DNA of 64,000 bases. It comes from JACVRW01 sp963765135. GTDB taxonomy: Bacteria > Actinomycetota > Thermoleophilia > Solirubrobacterales > Thermoleophilaceae. Made by a program: the position numbers and the translations under genes. Each line of letters begins with the position of its first letter. Within the stretch, counting starts at the first letter, position 1. Below are positions 30,536 to 39,020 of the stretch, one piece after another. The notes beneath the pieces are model-generated. The model worked only from the letters and a program-made list of their open reading frames with translations, had not been told where the DNA came from and did no database searches. The stretch spans positions 186,001-250,000 of the forward strand of contig CAVXUX010000008.1 in assembly GCA_963765135.1 (NCBI GenBank), written 5' to 3'.

Positions 30536-31622
30536 GCCCGCCTCCCTCCGCGGAGCGCAGCATCGCGTCGCAGACCTCGGCGGCGCGGTAGCCGTCCTCG
30601 AGCGTGGCCCCGTGCGGCGCGACGTCGCCGTCATCGCGGATCGCCGTCAGCAGGTGGTGCAGCTCGTGGACGAAGGTGTGCTCCCATCCGATGATGTGGC
30701 CGTGCGGCCACCAGTGCTCCCAGAACGGGTGATCGGCCTCGGAGACCAGGACCGCCCTGAAGCCCTGCGCCGAGGCCGCCGGCGACGAGTCCGCGATGTG
30801 CACCTGGAGCTCGTTCAGCCGCTCGAGGTCGAAGGCGATCGAGCCCTTCGACCCGTTGATCTCCCACCGGAAGGCGTTCTTGCGGCCGGTCGCGAAGCGG
30901 GTGGCCTCGATCGTCCCGACCGCTCCGTTCTCGAACGCGACGACCGACTCGATCGCGTCGTCGACCTCGCGGCCGGCCTGGAAGGTCGCCGTCTCAGCCG
31001 CGACCGACTGGATCTCGCCGACCAGGTAGCGGGCCAGGTCGATCACGTGCGCGCCCAGGTCGCCGAGCGCGCCCGACCCGGCGGCCGCCTTGTCGAAGCG
31101 CCAGACCGCGTCGTCGGTCGCCCCCCACTCCTGCAGGTAGGCGCCCCGGAAGTGCGCGATCTCGCCGATCTCGCCCGCCTCGATGAGCTGGCGCGCCAGC
31201 CGCACGGCGGGGACGAAGCGGTAGTTGAACGCGCACATGTGCTTGACGCCCGTGGCGTCGACGCGCTGCCAGGTCTCATACGACTCGGCGGCGTCGCGGC
31301 CCAGCGGCTTCTCGCAGATCACGTGCTTGCCCGCCTCGGCCGCCGCGATCGTGGGCTCGGCGTGGAGGTTGTTCGGCCCGGAGTTGTCGAACAGCTGGAT
31401 CCGCTCGTCGGCGATCAGCGCGTGCCAGTCGGTCACGTGCTCGGCGAACCCGTAGCGGCGCGCCGCCTCCGCCACGGCCTCCTCGTTGCGCCCGGCGATC
31501 GCCACCAGCTCGGGCACGAGCGGCGGCGGCCAGGTCATGTAGGCGAGCGTCTTGTACGCGTTCGAGTGGGCCTTGCCCATGAACGCGTAGCCGAGCATGC
31601 CGACGCCGATCGAGTCGCTCAT
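30513..31622 (-). CDS. Gfo/Idh/MocA family oxidoreductase (inositol dehydrogenase-like)
   Basis: 369 residues from ATG 31622. GVGMLGYAFMGKAHSNAY is the Rossmann start, CEKPLGRDAAES carries the catalytic Lys, and GSGALGDLGAHVIDLARYLVG gives the substrate-binding Asp/His. SKGSIAFDLERLNEL is in the C-domain. Such enzymes oxidise or reduce one hydroxyl of cyclitols or sugars with NAD(P). A creatininase-family and two epimerase-like genes in the same operon make an inositol-like substrate plausible. It starts 1 bp after the upstream isomerase stop. Confidence 0.92.
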   Translation of the reverse strand: MSDSIGVGMLGYAFMGKAHSNAYKTLAYMTWPPPLVPELVAIAGRNEEAVAEAARRYGFAEHVTDWHALIADERIQLFDNSGPNNLHAEPTIAAAEAGKHVICEKPLGRDAAESYETWQRVDATGVKHMCAFNYRFVPAVRLARQLIEAGEIGEIAHFRGAYLQEWGATDDAVWRFDKAAAGSGALGDLGAHVIDLARYLVGEIQSVAAETATFQAGREVDDAIESVVAFENGAVGTIEATRFATGRKNAFRWEINGSKGSIAFDLERLNELQVHIADSSPAASAQGFRAVLVSEADHPFWEHWWPHGHIIGWEHTFVHELHHLLTAIRDDGDVAPHGATLEDGYRAAEVCDAMLRSAEGGGRESVTYR

Positions 31623-31623
31623 G

Positions 31624-32625
31624 TCAGGCCTCCTTGGCGAACGCGGCGTCGAAGGCGACCTCGGACGGCGAGAAGTCCGTGCGGCGCACGAACGCGAGCG
31701 CGTCCGGCGCGCCCCAGTCGCGGTCCACGCCGGAGTCCTCCCACTCGATCGAGAGCGGCCCGCGGTACCCGATCCGGTTGAGCGCGCGGAACATCTCCTC
31801 GAAGTCGACGTCGCCGTGCCCCGGCGAGACGAAGTCCCAGCCACGGCCCTGCTCGCCGAAGTTGAGGTGGCCGCCGAGGATCGAGGAGCGGCCGTCGAGC
31901 CGCCGCTTGGCGTCCTTGATGTGCACGTGGTGGATGCGGTCGCCGAACTCGTCGATGAACGCCGCGGAGTCGAGGAACTGGTGCTCCAGGTGGCTCGGGT
32001 CGAAGTTGATCCCGAAGCCGGACCGGTCGCCGATCGCCGCGAGCGCCTTGCGTGTGGTCACGAAGTCGTACGCGATCTCGGTCGGGTGCACCTCGAGGGC
32101 GAACTTGACCCCCTCGGACTCGAACACGTCGACGATCGGTCCCCAGCGCTCCGCGAAGTCGTCGTAGCCGCGCTCGACGGCCTCGAAGTCGTTCGGCGGG
32201 AACGAGTAGAGCAGGTGCCACGTCGACGATCCCGTGAACCCCGTCACGACCTCGATGCCGAGCTGGGCGGCGGCTCGCGCCGTGTCCTTCATGTACTCGG
32301 CCGCCCGCTTGCGCACCCCCTCGGCATCCCCGTCGCCCCACACGTCCGGCGGGAGGATCGCCTGGTGGCGGTCGTCGATCGGGTCGCAGACCGCCTGGCC
32401 GACCAGGTGGTTGCCGATCGCCCAGACCGACAGCCCGTGGCGCTCGAGGATCTCGCGGCGCCCGGCGCAGTAGCCCGAGTCGGCCACCGCCTGGGCCACG
32501 TCGAAGTGGTCGCCCCAGCAGGCGAGCTCGAGCCCGTCGAAGCCCCAGCCCCCGCACTTCTCGGCCAGCTCCTCCAACGTCAGGTCGGCCCACTGGCCGG
32601 TGAACAGGGTGACGGGACGGCTCAT
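31624..32625 (-). CDS. Sugar phosphate isomerase/epimerase family protein (xylose isomerase-like TIM barrel)
   Basis: 333 residues from ATG 32625 with AGGAGG four bases upstream. Expected metal ligands lie in ALEVHPTEIAYD, NFDPSHLEHQ, HHVHIKDAKRR and SIEWEDSG. The long loop GQAVCDPIDDRHQAILPPDVWG is typical of cyclitol and sugar-acid cluster members of this fold. The protein probably interconverts keto sugars or dehydrates keto-inositols. The start overlaps the deoR stop (ATGA). Confidence 0.9.
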   Translation of the reverse strand: MSRPVTLFTGQWADLTLEELAEKCGGWGFDGLELACWGDHFDVAQAVADSGYCAGRREILERHGLSVWAIGNHLVGQAVCDPIDDRHQAILPPDVWGDGDAEGVRKRAAEYMKDTARAAAQLGIEVVTGFTGSSTWHLLYSFPPNDFEAVERGYDDFAERWGPIVDVFESEGVKFALEVHPTEIAYDFVTTRKALAAIGDRSGFGINFDPSHLEHQFLDSAAFIDEFGDRIHHVHIKDAKRRLDGRSSILGGHLNFGEQGRGWDFVSPGHGDVDFEEMFRALNRIGYRGPLSIEWEDSGVDRDWGAPDALAFVRRTDFSPSEVAFDAAFAKEA

Positions 32626-33434
32626 GCTGCCTCCTTCGTGGACAGGATCTCGAGGGGAACCCCCGCGGCGACGTAGGCGCTGGCCACGTCGGGTTCGAGG
32701 GCGGGGTCGGTGATGATCAGGTCGGGCTCCTCGGCGCCCATGATCGTGAGGAGCGAGGCGCGCCCGAACTTGGTCGAGTCGATCAACGCGACGGTGCGCT
32801 GGGCGCCCGCGCGGGCGGCGGCGATCACATCCGCCAGGGGCCGGCGCGCGGTCGTCAGCCCTTCCTCGAGCGTGACGCCCGCGCACGACACGAAGGCGAC
32901 GTCGAAGTTGAGCTGCGACAGGAACTCGACGGTCCAGCGGCCGGCCAGCATCTTCATGTGCTGATCGAGCTCGCCGGGAGCCACGACCACGTGCACCGGC
33001 TCGGCCTGCATCTCGTAGGCGATCGCCGGCGAGCTGGTCACGAGCGTCAGCTCGTTGGGCGGATCGTCCATCAGCCGCCTGGCCAGGACGAGCGCGCTCG
33101 ACGAGGAGTCGAGGAAGACGGTCGAGCCCGGAGTGACCAGCTCCGCCGCGCGCGCGGCGATCGCCTCCTTGGCGTCGCTGGCCTGGCCCACGCGCTGCGA
33201 CCAGGCGGTCGCGATCGCCGGCGCGGCCAGCGCGGCGGCCGGCGGCACCAGCGCCCGGGCGCCGCCGTGCACGCGCTCGACCAGGCCCTCGGCCGCGAGC
33301 TGCTCGAGGTCGCGGTGCACGGTGATGGCCGAGACCGAATAGGCGCGGGCGAGCTCGGCCACCGACAGGCCGCCCTCGCGCTGGATGCGCTCGAGCATCT
33401 GGGTCCGGCGCAGAGCGGGGGGTACGGTGGTCAG
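32622..33434 (-). CDS. DeoR family transcriptional regulator
   Basis: About 270 residues. The HTH is RRTQMLERIQREGGLSVAELA followed by YSVSAITVHRDLEQLAAEGL. The DeoRC sensor domain contains FLDSSSSALVLARRL and VTSSPAIAYEM, plus FVSCAGVTLEEGL and VALIDSTKFGR. CTG 33434, overlapping the creatininase stop as CTGA, is the only good start before the HTH. DeoR proteins usually bind a phosphorylated sugar; this one probably controls the surrounding operon and perhaps the divergent transporter. Confidence 0.9.
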   Translation of the reverse strand: MTTVPPALRRTQMLERIQREGGLSVAELARAYSVSAITVHRDLEQLAAEGLVERVHGGARALVPPAAALAAPAIATAWSQRVGQASDAKEAIAARAAELVTPGSTVFLDSSSSALVLARRLMDDPPNELTLVTSSPAIAYEMQAEPVHVVVAPGELDQHMKMLAGRWTVEFLSQLNFDVAFVSCAGVTLEEGLTTARRPLADVIAAARAGAQRTVALIDSTKFGRASLLTIMGAEEPDLIITDPALEPDVASAYVAAGVPLEILSTKEAA

Positions 33435-34297
33435 ACCCGGTCCTCGAACGCTCGCTTGGTGATCGTCACGTCGACCCCGCGGAACTCGTCGAGCGCCTTG
33501 ACGAGATGGTCGGCGAAGCGGTTCAGCGCCTCGTCGCCCTTCTCCGCCGTCGCGCGCATCGGGTTCCCGATCACGCCGGTCCGCGAGAACTCGGCGTGGT
33601 CCATCGGGAACACGAAGTACTGGTAGCCGTCGAACTCCACGTCCGGGGCGCCGTCGGTCTTGATGAACGACTCGGGGAGCCACTTCGGCACTTGCGCGCG
33701 GTCCTCAGCGGCCCGATCCATGTCGACCATGCGCGCGTCGTGGGCCAGCACCTGCGACGTCTCGAGCTCCGAGGCGTGCCAGCCGGGCGTCTCGTCGGGC
33801 GGGTTCTCGAGCAGGTCGTCGAGCAGGCCGATGTACCGCTCCGCGTACGGCTTGTAGAGCGCCACGAACGCGCCGGTCTCGTACTTGATGCGCCGCAGCA
33901 GCGGATCGATCACCTTCGTGTTCGAGCCGTGGCCGTTCACGAACACGAGCTTGTTCCAGCCGTGGTGGATCAGCGAGCGGGCGATGTCGTAGAGCAATTC
34001 GGTGAAGGTGTCGGGCCGCAGGGTGATCGTGCCGACACCGGTCTCCGGCTCGCGCATGTGCTGCGGCGAGTAGCCCGCCCAGAGCGGCGGGGCGTACGGC
34101 ACGTCGGCTTTCTCGGCGGCGCGGCGCGCGACCTCGAGGGCCGTGATCGTGTCGGTCCCAAGCGGCAGGTGCGCGCCGTGCTGCTCGCAGGACCCGATCG
34201 GCACGAGCACGATGTCCGATCGCTCCCGAAACCAGGCGATGTCCGGTGGCGCCAGGTCGAGCAGGCAGTTCGAGAACGGGCGGGCGTCATCCGGCAT
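33431..34297 (-). CDS. Creatininase family hydrolase (IolN-like candidate)
   Basis: 288 residues from ATG 34297. VPIGSCEQHGAHLPLGTD, FVNGHGSN and GWHASELETS hold the Glu, His and Asp metal ligands of the creatininase fold. The family opens cyclic amides and, as IolN, the ring of diketo-inositol. Neighbours are a Gfo/Idh dehydrogenase and two epimerase-like barrels rather than creatine genes, so ring opening of an oxidised cyclitol is the better guess. It overlaps the Tm-1-like gene by 11 nt. Confidence 0.88.
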   Translation of the reverse strand: MPDDARPFSNCLLDLAPPDIAWFRERSDIVLVPIGSCEQHGAHLPLGTDTITALEVARRAAEKADVPYAPPLWAGYSPQHMREPETGVGTITLRPDTFTELLYDIARSLIHHGWNKLVFVNGHGSNTKVIDPLLRRIKYETGAFVALYKPYAERYIGLLDDLLENPPDETPGWHASELETSQVLAHDARMVDMDRAAEDRAQVPKWLPESFIKTDGAPDVEFDGYQYFVFPMDHAEFSRTGVIGNPMRATAEKGDEALNRFADHLVKALDEFRGVDVTITKRAFEDRV

Positions 34298-35528
34298 GGG
34301 CAGGCTCCTCGAGCAGGGTCAGGTAGCGGTCAGCGACGAGTTCGGCGAAGTCGGGGTCGTCCACGTGGGCGTCGACGGCCTCGAACGGGATGTCGGGGCG
34401 CAGCGCGGCCCGCAGCGATTCCACGAACGCGTGGTCGGCCTCCGGGTCCCAGAGGTCCCCGCCCTCCGCGTCCGCGAGCGAGAACCCTCGGGTCGGGACG
34501 ACGACGCGCACCGGCCCGGTGGCCTCGTTGAGGCGGTCGGCGATCAGCAGTCCGAGGGCGGTCCCCTCCTCCGGCGAGAGCCGTACGAGGGTCGCCACCG
34601 GGTTGTGGAAGTACGTCTTGCGATCGCGGTAGCGCTCGGGCAGCTCGGAGCGCGGGCCCTGGTTGAAGAAGTCGACGCAGCCCGGCACGACCACCTGCGG
34701 GAGGCCGTGCCGGCCGGCCACGCGCAGGCGGTCGGGGCCGGTCGCATGGATTCCGTCGAGCAGGGAGTTGGCCAGCTCGGAGAGCGTGTAGTCGATCACC
34801 CCTCCGAGGGCGTCCGCCTCGATCAGGTGCTCCATCGCGGGCCCGCCGACGCCGTTGGCGTGGAAGATCACGGGCTCCCTGCCGGCCTCGAGCAGCGCCT
34901 CGCGCAGGCGCATCACCCCCGGGGTCGTCTGGCCGAGCATCGTGATCCCGACGCTGGTCTCGCCCAGGCCGCTCACCGGCCAGCCCGCGTCCCGCACCAT
35001 CCCCGCCATCGCCGCCGCCGCGTTGTCGAAGATCGCGCGGGCGATCTGGTTGAGGCCGAGGATGTCGACCACCGAGTGCATCACGGTGACGTCGCTCTCG
35101 CCGACGAAGGGCCCGAACGCGCGCCGACCGGACGCGCTCGGCGAGACGATCAGCTTCGGCACTCCGACGGGCAGGGCGTGCATCGCGGCGGCGCCCATCA
35201 GCGCCCCCTCGGCGCCGCCGAGGCAGAGCACGCCGCGGATGCTGCCGTCCGCGTACAGCCTCAGGCAGGTGGCCCGTACGCCCTCGAGCATGAGCTCGAC
35301 GGCGGCGCCACGCGAGCCCACGCGGCGCACGCCGTCGAGATCATGCCCGCCCGCCCGGGCCACCTCCTCGCGCGTGACGTCGGCCCGGCAACCGGGCTCG
35401 CCCAGGATCCCCGAGTCGATCACGACCGGCCTGGTGCCGAGCTTGGCCAGGCGATCCCGGACGTACTCGATCTCGGCGCCCTTGGTGTCGAGCGTCCCGA
35501 TGAGGGCGATGCCCAGCTTGGGGCCCAC
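34287..35528 (-). CDS. Second Tm-1-like ATP-binding domain protein (UPF0261)
   Basis: 413 residues from GTG 35528; CTG 35537, overlapping the upstream stop, is also possible. IALIGTLDTKGAEIEYVRDRL, CLGGAEGALMGAAAMHALPVGVPKLIVSP, FHANGVGGPAMEHLIEA and GCVDFFNQGPRSELP match UPF0261. It is clearly a paralogue of the 29291-30535 protein with differences in the central loop (GGAEGAL for GGSGNTA). No second TIM-barrel partner is present, so the two may share one or act on different ligands. Confidence 0.9.
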   Translation of the reverse strand: MGPKLGIALIGTLDTKGAEIEYVRDRLAKLGTRPVVIDSGILGEPGCRADVTREEVARAGGHDLDGVRRVGSRGAAVELMLEGVRATCLRLYADGSIRGVLCLGGAEGALMGAAAMHALPVGVPKLIVSPSASGRRAFGPFVGESDVTVMHSVVDILGLNQIARAIFDNAAAAMAGMVRDAGWPVSGLGETSVGITMLGQTTPGVMRLREALLEAGREPVIFHANGVGGPAMEHLIEADALGGVIDYTLSELANSLLDGIHATGPDRLRVAGRHGLPQVVVPGCVDFFNQGPRSELPERYRDRKTYFHNPVATLVRLSPEEGTALGLLIADRLNEATGPVRVVVPTRGFSLADAEGGDLWDPEADHAFVESLRAALRPDIPFEAVDAHVDDPDFAELVADRYLTLLEEPAHAG

Positions 35529-35533
35529 CGCGC

Positions 35534-36448
35534 TCAGGCCGCCGGTGTGCCGACGGCGTCGACGGCCTTGCGCAGACGGTCGATCGAGTCCTGGACGTAC
35601 TGGTCGTAGTAGTGCTCCGGCAGCGCTCCGGTGCCGTGGTCGCGCAGGAACTGCTCCATCCCCTGGCTGGCCCCGGACTCCGACGCGTCGGCGATCTCCG
35701 TCCGCTGCGAGAGCGGCGTGCGGTCGACCGGGACGACGAACTCGACGGTCAGGTAGCCGTCGTAGCCGATGCCGGTCAGCTCGGCGACGATCGCCTCCCA
35801 ATCGAGCGCGCCCTGGCCGGGGGGCATGCGGTTGTTGTCGGCCACGTGGAAGTCGGCCAGGTAGTCGCCGGTGTCGCGGATCGCCTGCGCCCAGTCGGCC
35901 TCCTCGATGTTCATGTGGAAGATGTCGAGCGCCACGCCGCAGTTGCCGCCGACCTCCTTCGCCATCGCCAAGGCCTGGTCGCCCCGGTTGATGAAGTAGG
36001 TCTCGAACCGGTTGAGCGGCTCCACCGCGATCCGGACGCCGACCTCCTCGGCGTGCGCCTGGCACTCCTTGAGGCCCGCGACGCACCAGCCCCATTCCTC
36101 CTCGGGTGAGGCCATCGGCGTGACCTTGCCGACCGTCGACGGGACGACCGTGAGGATGTCCCCGCCGAGCGAGGCGACGAACGACAGGCAGTCCTTGACG
36201 TACTGGACGCTGGCCAGCCGCACGTAGTGGTCCTCGTGGACGAGGTCGCGGCCGCCGGTCATCAGCGTGACCGACCCCCAGCACGACAGCCCGTGCTCGT
36301 CGAGCAGGCCCTTGACCTGGTCGGCGTCGTAGGTCGCCGGCTCGCCTGAGATCTCGATGCCGTCGTATCCGCTGCGACCGAGCCGCGCGATCGTCGTCTC
36401 GATCGACTCGGGGCGCATCCAGTTGTGCATGGCCATCTTGAGTGCCAT
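35534..36448 (-). CDS. Sugar phosphate isomerase/epimerase (D-psicose/tagatose 3-epimerase-like TIM barrel)
   Basis: 304 residues from ATG 36448, with GAGGAGGA upstream. RIAVEPLNRFETYFINRGDQAL, VALDIFHMNIEE, FHVADNNRMPPGQGALDW and YLTVEFVVPVDR carry the Glu-Asp-His-Glu metal set of the ketose 3-epimerase group. This is the same general family as IolO and ketose epimerases. It likely epimerises a keto-hexonate or ketose made by the operon's dehydrogenases. Confidence 0.9.
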   Translation of the reverse strand: MALKMAMHNWMRPESIETTIARLGRSGYDGIEISGEPATYDADQVKGLLDEHGLSCWGSVTLMTGGRDLVHEDHYVRLASVQYVKDCLSFVASLGGDILTVVPSTVGKVTPMASPEEEWGWCVAGLKECQAHAEEVGVRIAVEPLNRFETYFINRGDQALAMAKEVGGNCGVALDIFHMNIEEADWAQAIRDTGDYLADFHVADNNRMPPGQGALDWEAIVAELTGIGYDGYLTVEFVVPVDRTPLSQRTEIADASESGASQGMEQFLRDHGTGALPEHYYDQYVQDSIDRLRKAVDAVGTPAA

Positions 36449-36471
36449 GGCGTCCTCCTCTCCTCTTGGGC

Positions 36472-37899
36472 CTACAGGCCCATCTTGCCGGGGTTCATCA
36501 CGTCGTTGGGGTCCAGCGCGGCCTTGATCTGCCGCATCGCGTCGAGCGCGCCACCGTGCTGGCGGCGCATGTACGGGCCGAGCTTGATGCCGACCCCGTG
36601 GTGGTCGTTCATGACGCCGCCGGCGTCGAGCGCCGCCGTCATCCCGTCCTCCCAGATCCGGTCGTGCAGGGTGAGCGCGTCGGGGCCACCGTCAGGCACC
36701 ACGAAGCGCCCGTAGATCATCGTGCCCCACGGGTACCAGTGCGAGAGGTGCATGCGCAGCTCGAGGCCAGTGTCCGCGTAGGGCTCGCGCACCGCCTTGT
36801 GGAGCGCGTCGTACACCGCCTCGATGCGCGAGTACGTCGCGACCACGTCGAGCGTCCCCCAGATCGACGGCAGCTCCGGCTGGTGCGGCGGGTGGTAGAA
36901 GTCGTAGCGCCGGTCCCACCAGCGCTCGCCGAGCGCGGGGTCGAGCAGCTCGCCGCCGGCCTCGCGGGCCAGCTCGAGCGTCCGGCGCTCCTCCACGTCC
37001 ACGGCCTCGGGATCGCCCTCGAAGGCGAGCACCGTGTACACGCCGCTCAGCTCCTCGCCGACCACCGGCGCGAACGTGAGGCGAGTCGCCACCTCGTCGT
37101 ACATGCGCACCACCGACGGGCGGTGCCCGGCCTGGAGCGCGCGCCGGATCGCGTGGACGCCGGCGCCGACCGTGGGGAACGCCACCGTCGCGAACCGGCG
37201 CTCGGCCGGCATCGGCACGAGCTGGAGCGTGGCCCGCGTGATCACGCCGAGCGTGCCCTCCGAGCCGACGAACAGCTGGGTCAGCTCGGGGCCGACGGCG
37301 TGCCGCGGCACGCCCACCATGTCGATCAGACCCGTGGCCGGCGTCGCGACGCGCAGCGTCAGCACGAGGTCCTCGATCTTGCCGTAGCGGGTGGAGAGAA
37401 CTCCGGAGCCGCGAGCGGCGATGTAGCCCCCGACGGTCGCCCATTCGACCGAGGCGGGGTAGTGCGGCAGCATCAGACCGCGCTGGTTCAGCTCGGCCTC
37501 CAGCACGCGGCCGTTGACGCCGGCCTGGACGGTGGCTGTCATCGATACGTCGTCGATCTCGACGATCTCGTCGAGCGAGCGCATGTCGATGACGATGCCT
37601 CCGTGGATCGCGAGGGCGCCGCCCTGCGTGCCCGATCCACCGCCCCAGGGCACGACCGGAGTGCCCTGCTCGTCGGCGATCGCCAGGACGGCCGCCACGT
37701 CCTCCTCGGTCCGCGGGTGGACCACGATCTCGGGACGCGCCAGCGGCGTGCCCGCCGCGGCGGCCGCCAGGGCCGGCCAGTAGGTGTCCGCGGTGTAGGC
37801 GTCCAGGTCCTCCGAGGCCGTCGTGACCGCGCTGTCGCCGACCCTGGCGACGAGGGCGGCCTTCACGTCCGAGACGGCGACCTTCGGGGTGGCGCTCAT
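36472..37899 (-). CDS. FAD-linked oxidase (VAO/GlcD-type 2-hydroxyacid dehydrogenase-like)
   Basis: 475 residues from ATG 37899, first gene of the minus-strand operon. The FAD domain includes VVPWGGGSGTQGGALAIHGG, VEWATVGGYIAARGSGVLSTRYG and LFVGSEGTLGVITRATL. The C-terminal FAD_oxidase_C domain contains WWDRRYDFYHPP, MHLSHWYPWGTMIYGRF and the family end LDPNDVMNPGKMGL. Relatives oxidise D-lactate, glycolate or similar acids, or make alkyl ethers. Here a hydroxy acid or polyol is likely. Confidence 0.9.
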   Translation of the reverse strand: MSATPKVAVSDVKAALVARVGDSAVTTASEDLDAYTADTYWPALAAAAAGTPLARPEIVVHPRTEEDVAAVLAIADEQGTPVVPWGGGSGTQGGALAIHGGIVIDMRSLDEIVEIDDVSMTATVQAGVNGRVLEAELNQRGLMLPHYPASVEWATVGGYIAARGSGVLSTRYGKIEDLVLTLRVATPATGLIDMVGVPRHAVGPELTQLFVGSEGTLGVITRATLQLVPMPAERRFATVAFPTVGAGVHAIRRALQAGHRPSVVRMYDEVATRLTFAPVVGEELSGVYTVLAFEGDPEAVDVEERRTLELAREAGGELLDPALGERWWDRRYDFYHPPHQPELPSIWGTLDVVATYSRIEAVYDALHKAVREPYADTGLELRMHLSHWYPWGTMIYGRFVVPDGGPDALTLHDRIWEDGMTAALDAGGVMNDHHGVGIKLGPYMRRQHGGALDAMRQIKAALDPNDVMNPGKMGL

Positions 37900-37937
37900 C
37901 AAAACCCTTCGCAGAGCATTTCAGAACCTTGCAGAAC

Positions 37938-37976
37938 TTGACAGGGAGGGTGCCATACGCTTTCAATACCTGTCAA
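37938..37976. promoter_or_regulatory. Inverted repeat in the divergent promoter of the FAD-oxidase operon and the Liv-type transporter
   Basis: TTGACAGG (37938-37945) and CCTGTCAA (37969-37976) are perfect inverse copies separated by 23 bp, between the ATGs at 37899 and 37980. TTGACA could also act as a -35 on either strand. A related direct pair, CAGAACCTTG and CAGAACTTG, lies just left. The DeoR protein encoded at 33.4 kb is the obvious candidate binder; this is inference. Confidence 0.6.
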
Positions 37977-37979
37977 GGC

Positions 37980-39020
37980 ATGAGCGGATCGTCGCTGAGC
38001 ACGCGCCGCATCGTTCTCGCGATCGTGGCGGCGGCCGTGGTCGTCTGGCTGATCGTCAAGGCGAGCGAGGACCTGCGCCAATTCGCGGTCGTGACCCTCA
38101 ACGGCATCACGCTCGCAGCGCTCTTCTTCGTCGTTGCGAGCGGCTTCACCCTGATCTTCGGCCTGATGCGCGTGGTCAACATGGCCCACGGGGCGCTCTA
38201 CCTGCTCGGCGGCTACCTGGCGCTCGAGATGCAGGACAGCTGGTTCAAGGACGACACCGGGCTGGGGCTGTCGCTGAGCGGGAGTGGTGACACCACCTAC
38301 GACCTGGTCAGCTGGGTCGTGCCGCTGGTCCTGGCGACGCTGCTCATCGGGGTCCTCGGCGTGGTCCTGCAGCAGGTCTTCCTGCGCTGGAACCAGGGCC
38401 AGGACCTGCGCCAGGCGCTGATCACGATCGCCCTCTCGGTGATCTTCGCCGACCAGATGCTGGCCGCGTTCGGCGGCATCTCGAAGGACATCAAGACGCC
38501 CACCGACTGGCCCGAGAGCATCCACCTGCCGGGCGACGTGCGCTTCGGCTTCTTCCGCGGCGTCGTGGTGCTCGGGGCCGCGCTCCTGATCGGCTTCGGG
38601 CTGTGGTGGCTGATCAGCCGCACCCGGTTCGGGAAGATCGTGCGAGCCGGCGTGGACGACCGCGACATGGTCTCGGCCCTCGGGATCAACGTGCAGCTCG
38701 TATTCGCGGCCGCGTTCTTCCTGGGCGCCCTGCTGGCCGGGCTCGGCGGCGTGCTCGGCGGCACGATGATCTCGCTCGCGCCCGGCGAGGACACCTCGTT
38801 CCTGCTCAACTCGCTGATCGTCGTGATCATCGGCGGGATGGGGTCGCTCGGCGGCGCGGCCATCGGCGCGCTCGCGCTCGGCCTGGTCGACGCCTACGCG
38901 GACGTCTACCTCGTCTTCGGCGACACCGACCTGACCAACTACTCGATCCTGCTCACGTTCGCCCTGCTGGTGGCCGTGCTCGCGGTGCGCCCGCTGGGCC
39001 TGTTCGGGAGGCCGGCGTGA
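37980..39020 (+). CDS. Branched-chain amino acid-type ABC transporter permease (LivH-like)
   Basis: 346 residues from ATG 37980. Multiple TM segments, with FVVASGFTLIFGLMRVVNMAHGALYLLG near the start and TRFGKIVRAGVDDRDMVSALGIN as the ATPase-contact loop, identify a LivH permease. The LivH family also serves amides, urea and aromatic acids. The divergent operon suggests a sugar-derived or cyclitol substrate. The stop overlaps the livM-like start (GTGA). Confidence 0.92.
   Translation: MSGSSLSTRRIVLAIVAAAVVVWLIVKASEDLRQFAVVTLNGITLAALFFVVASGFTLIFGLMRVVNMAHGALYLLGGYLALEMQDSWFKDDTGLGLSLSGSGDTTYDLVSWVVPLVLATLLIGVLGVVLQQVFLRWNQGQDLRQALITIALSVIFADQMLAAFGGISKDIKTPTDWPESIHLPGDVRFGFFRGVVVLGAALLIGFGLWWLISRTRFGKIVRAGVDDRDMVSALGINVQLVFAAAFFLGALLAGLGGVLGGTMISLAPGEDTSFLLNSLIVVIIGGMGSLGGAAIGALALGLVDAYADVYLVFGDTDLTNYSILLTFALLVAVLAVRPLGLFGRPA

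Noticed and set aside
33431..34297. Creatinine degradation
   Set aside because: The fold is creatininase, but no creatinase, sarcosine oxidase or hydantoinase lies nearby; all neighbours are sugar/cyclitol-type enzymes.
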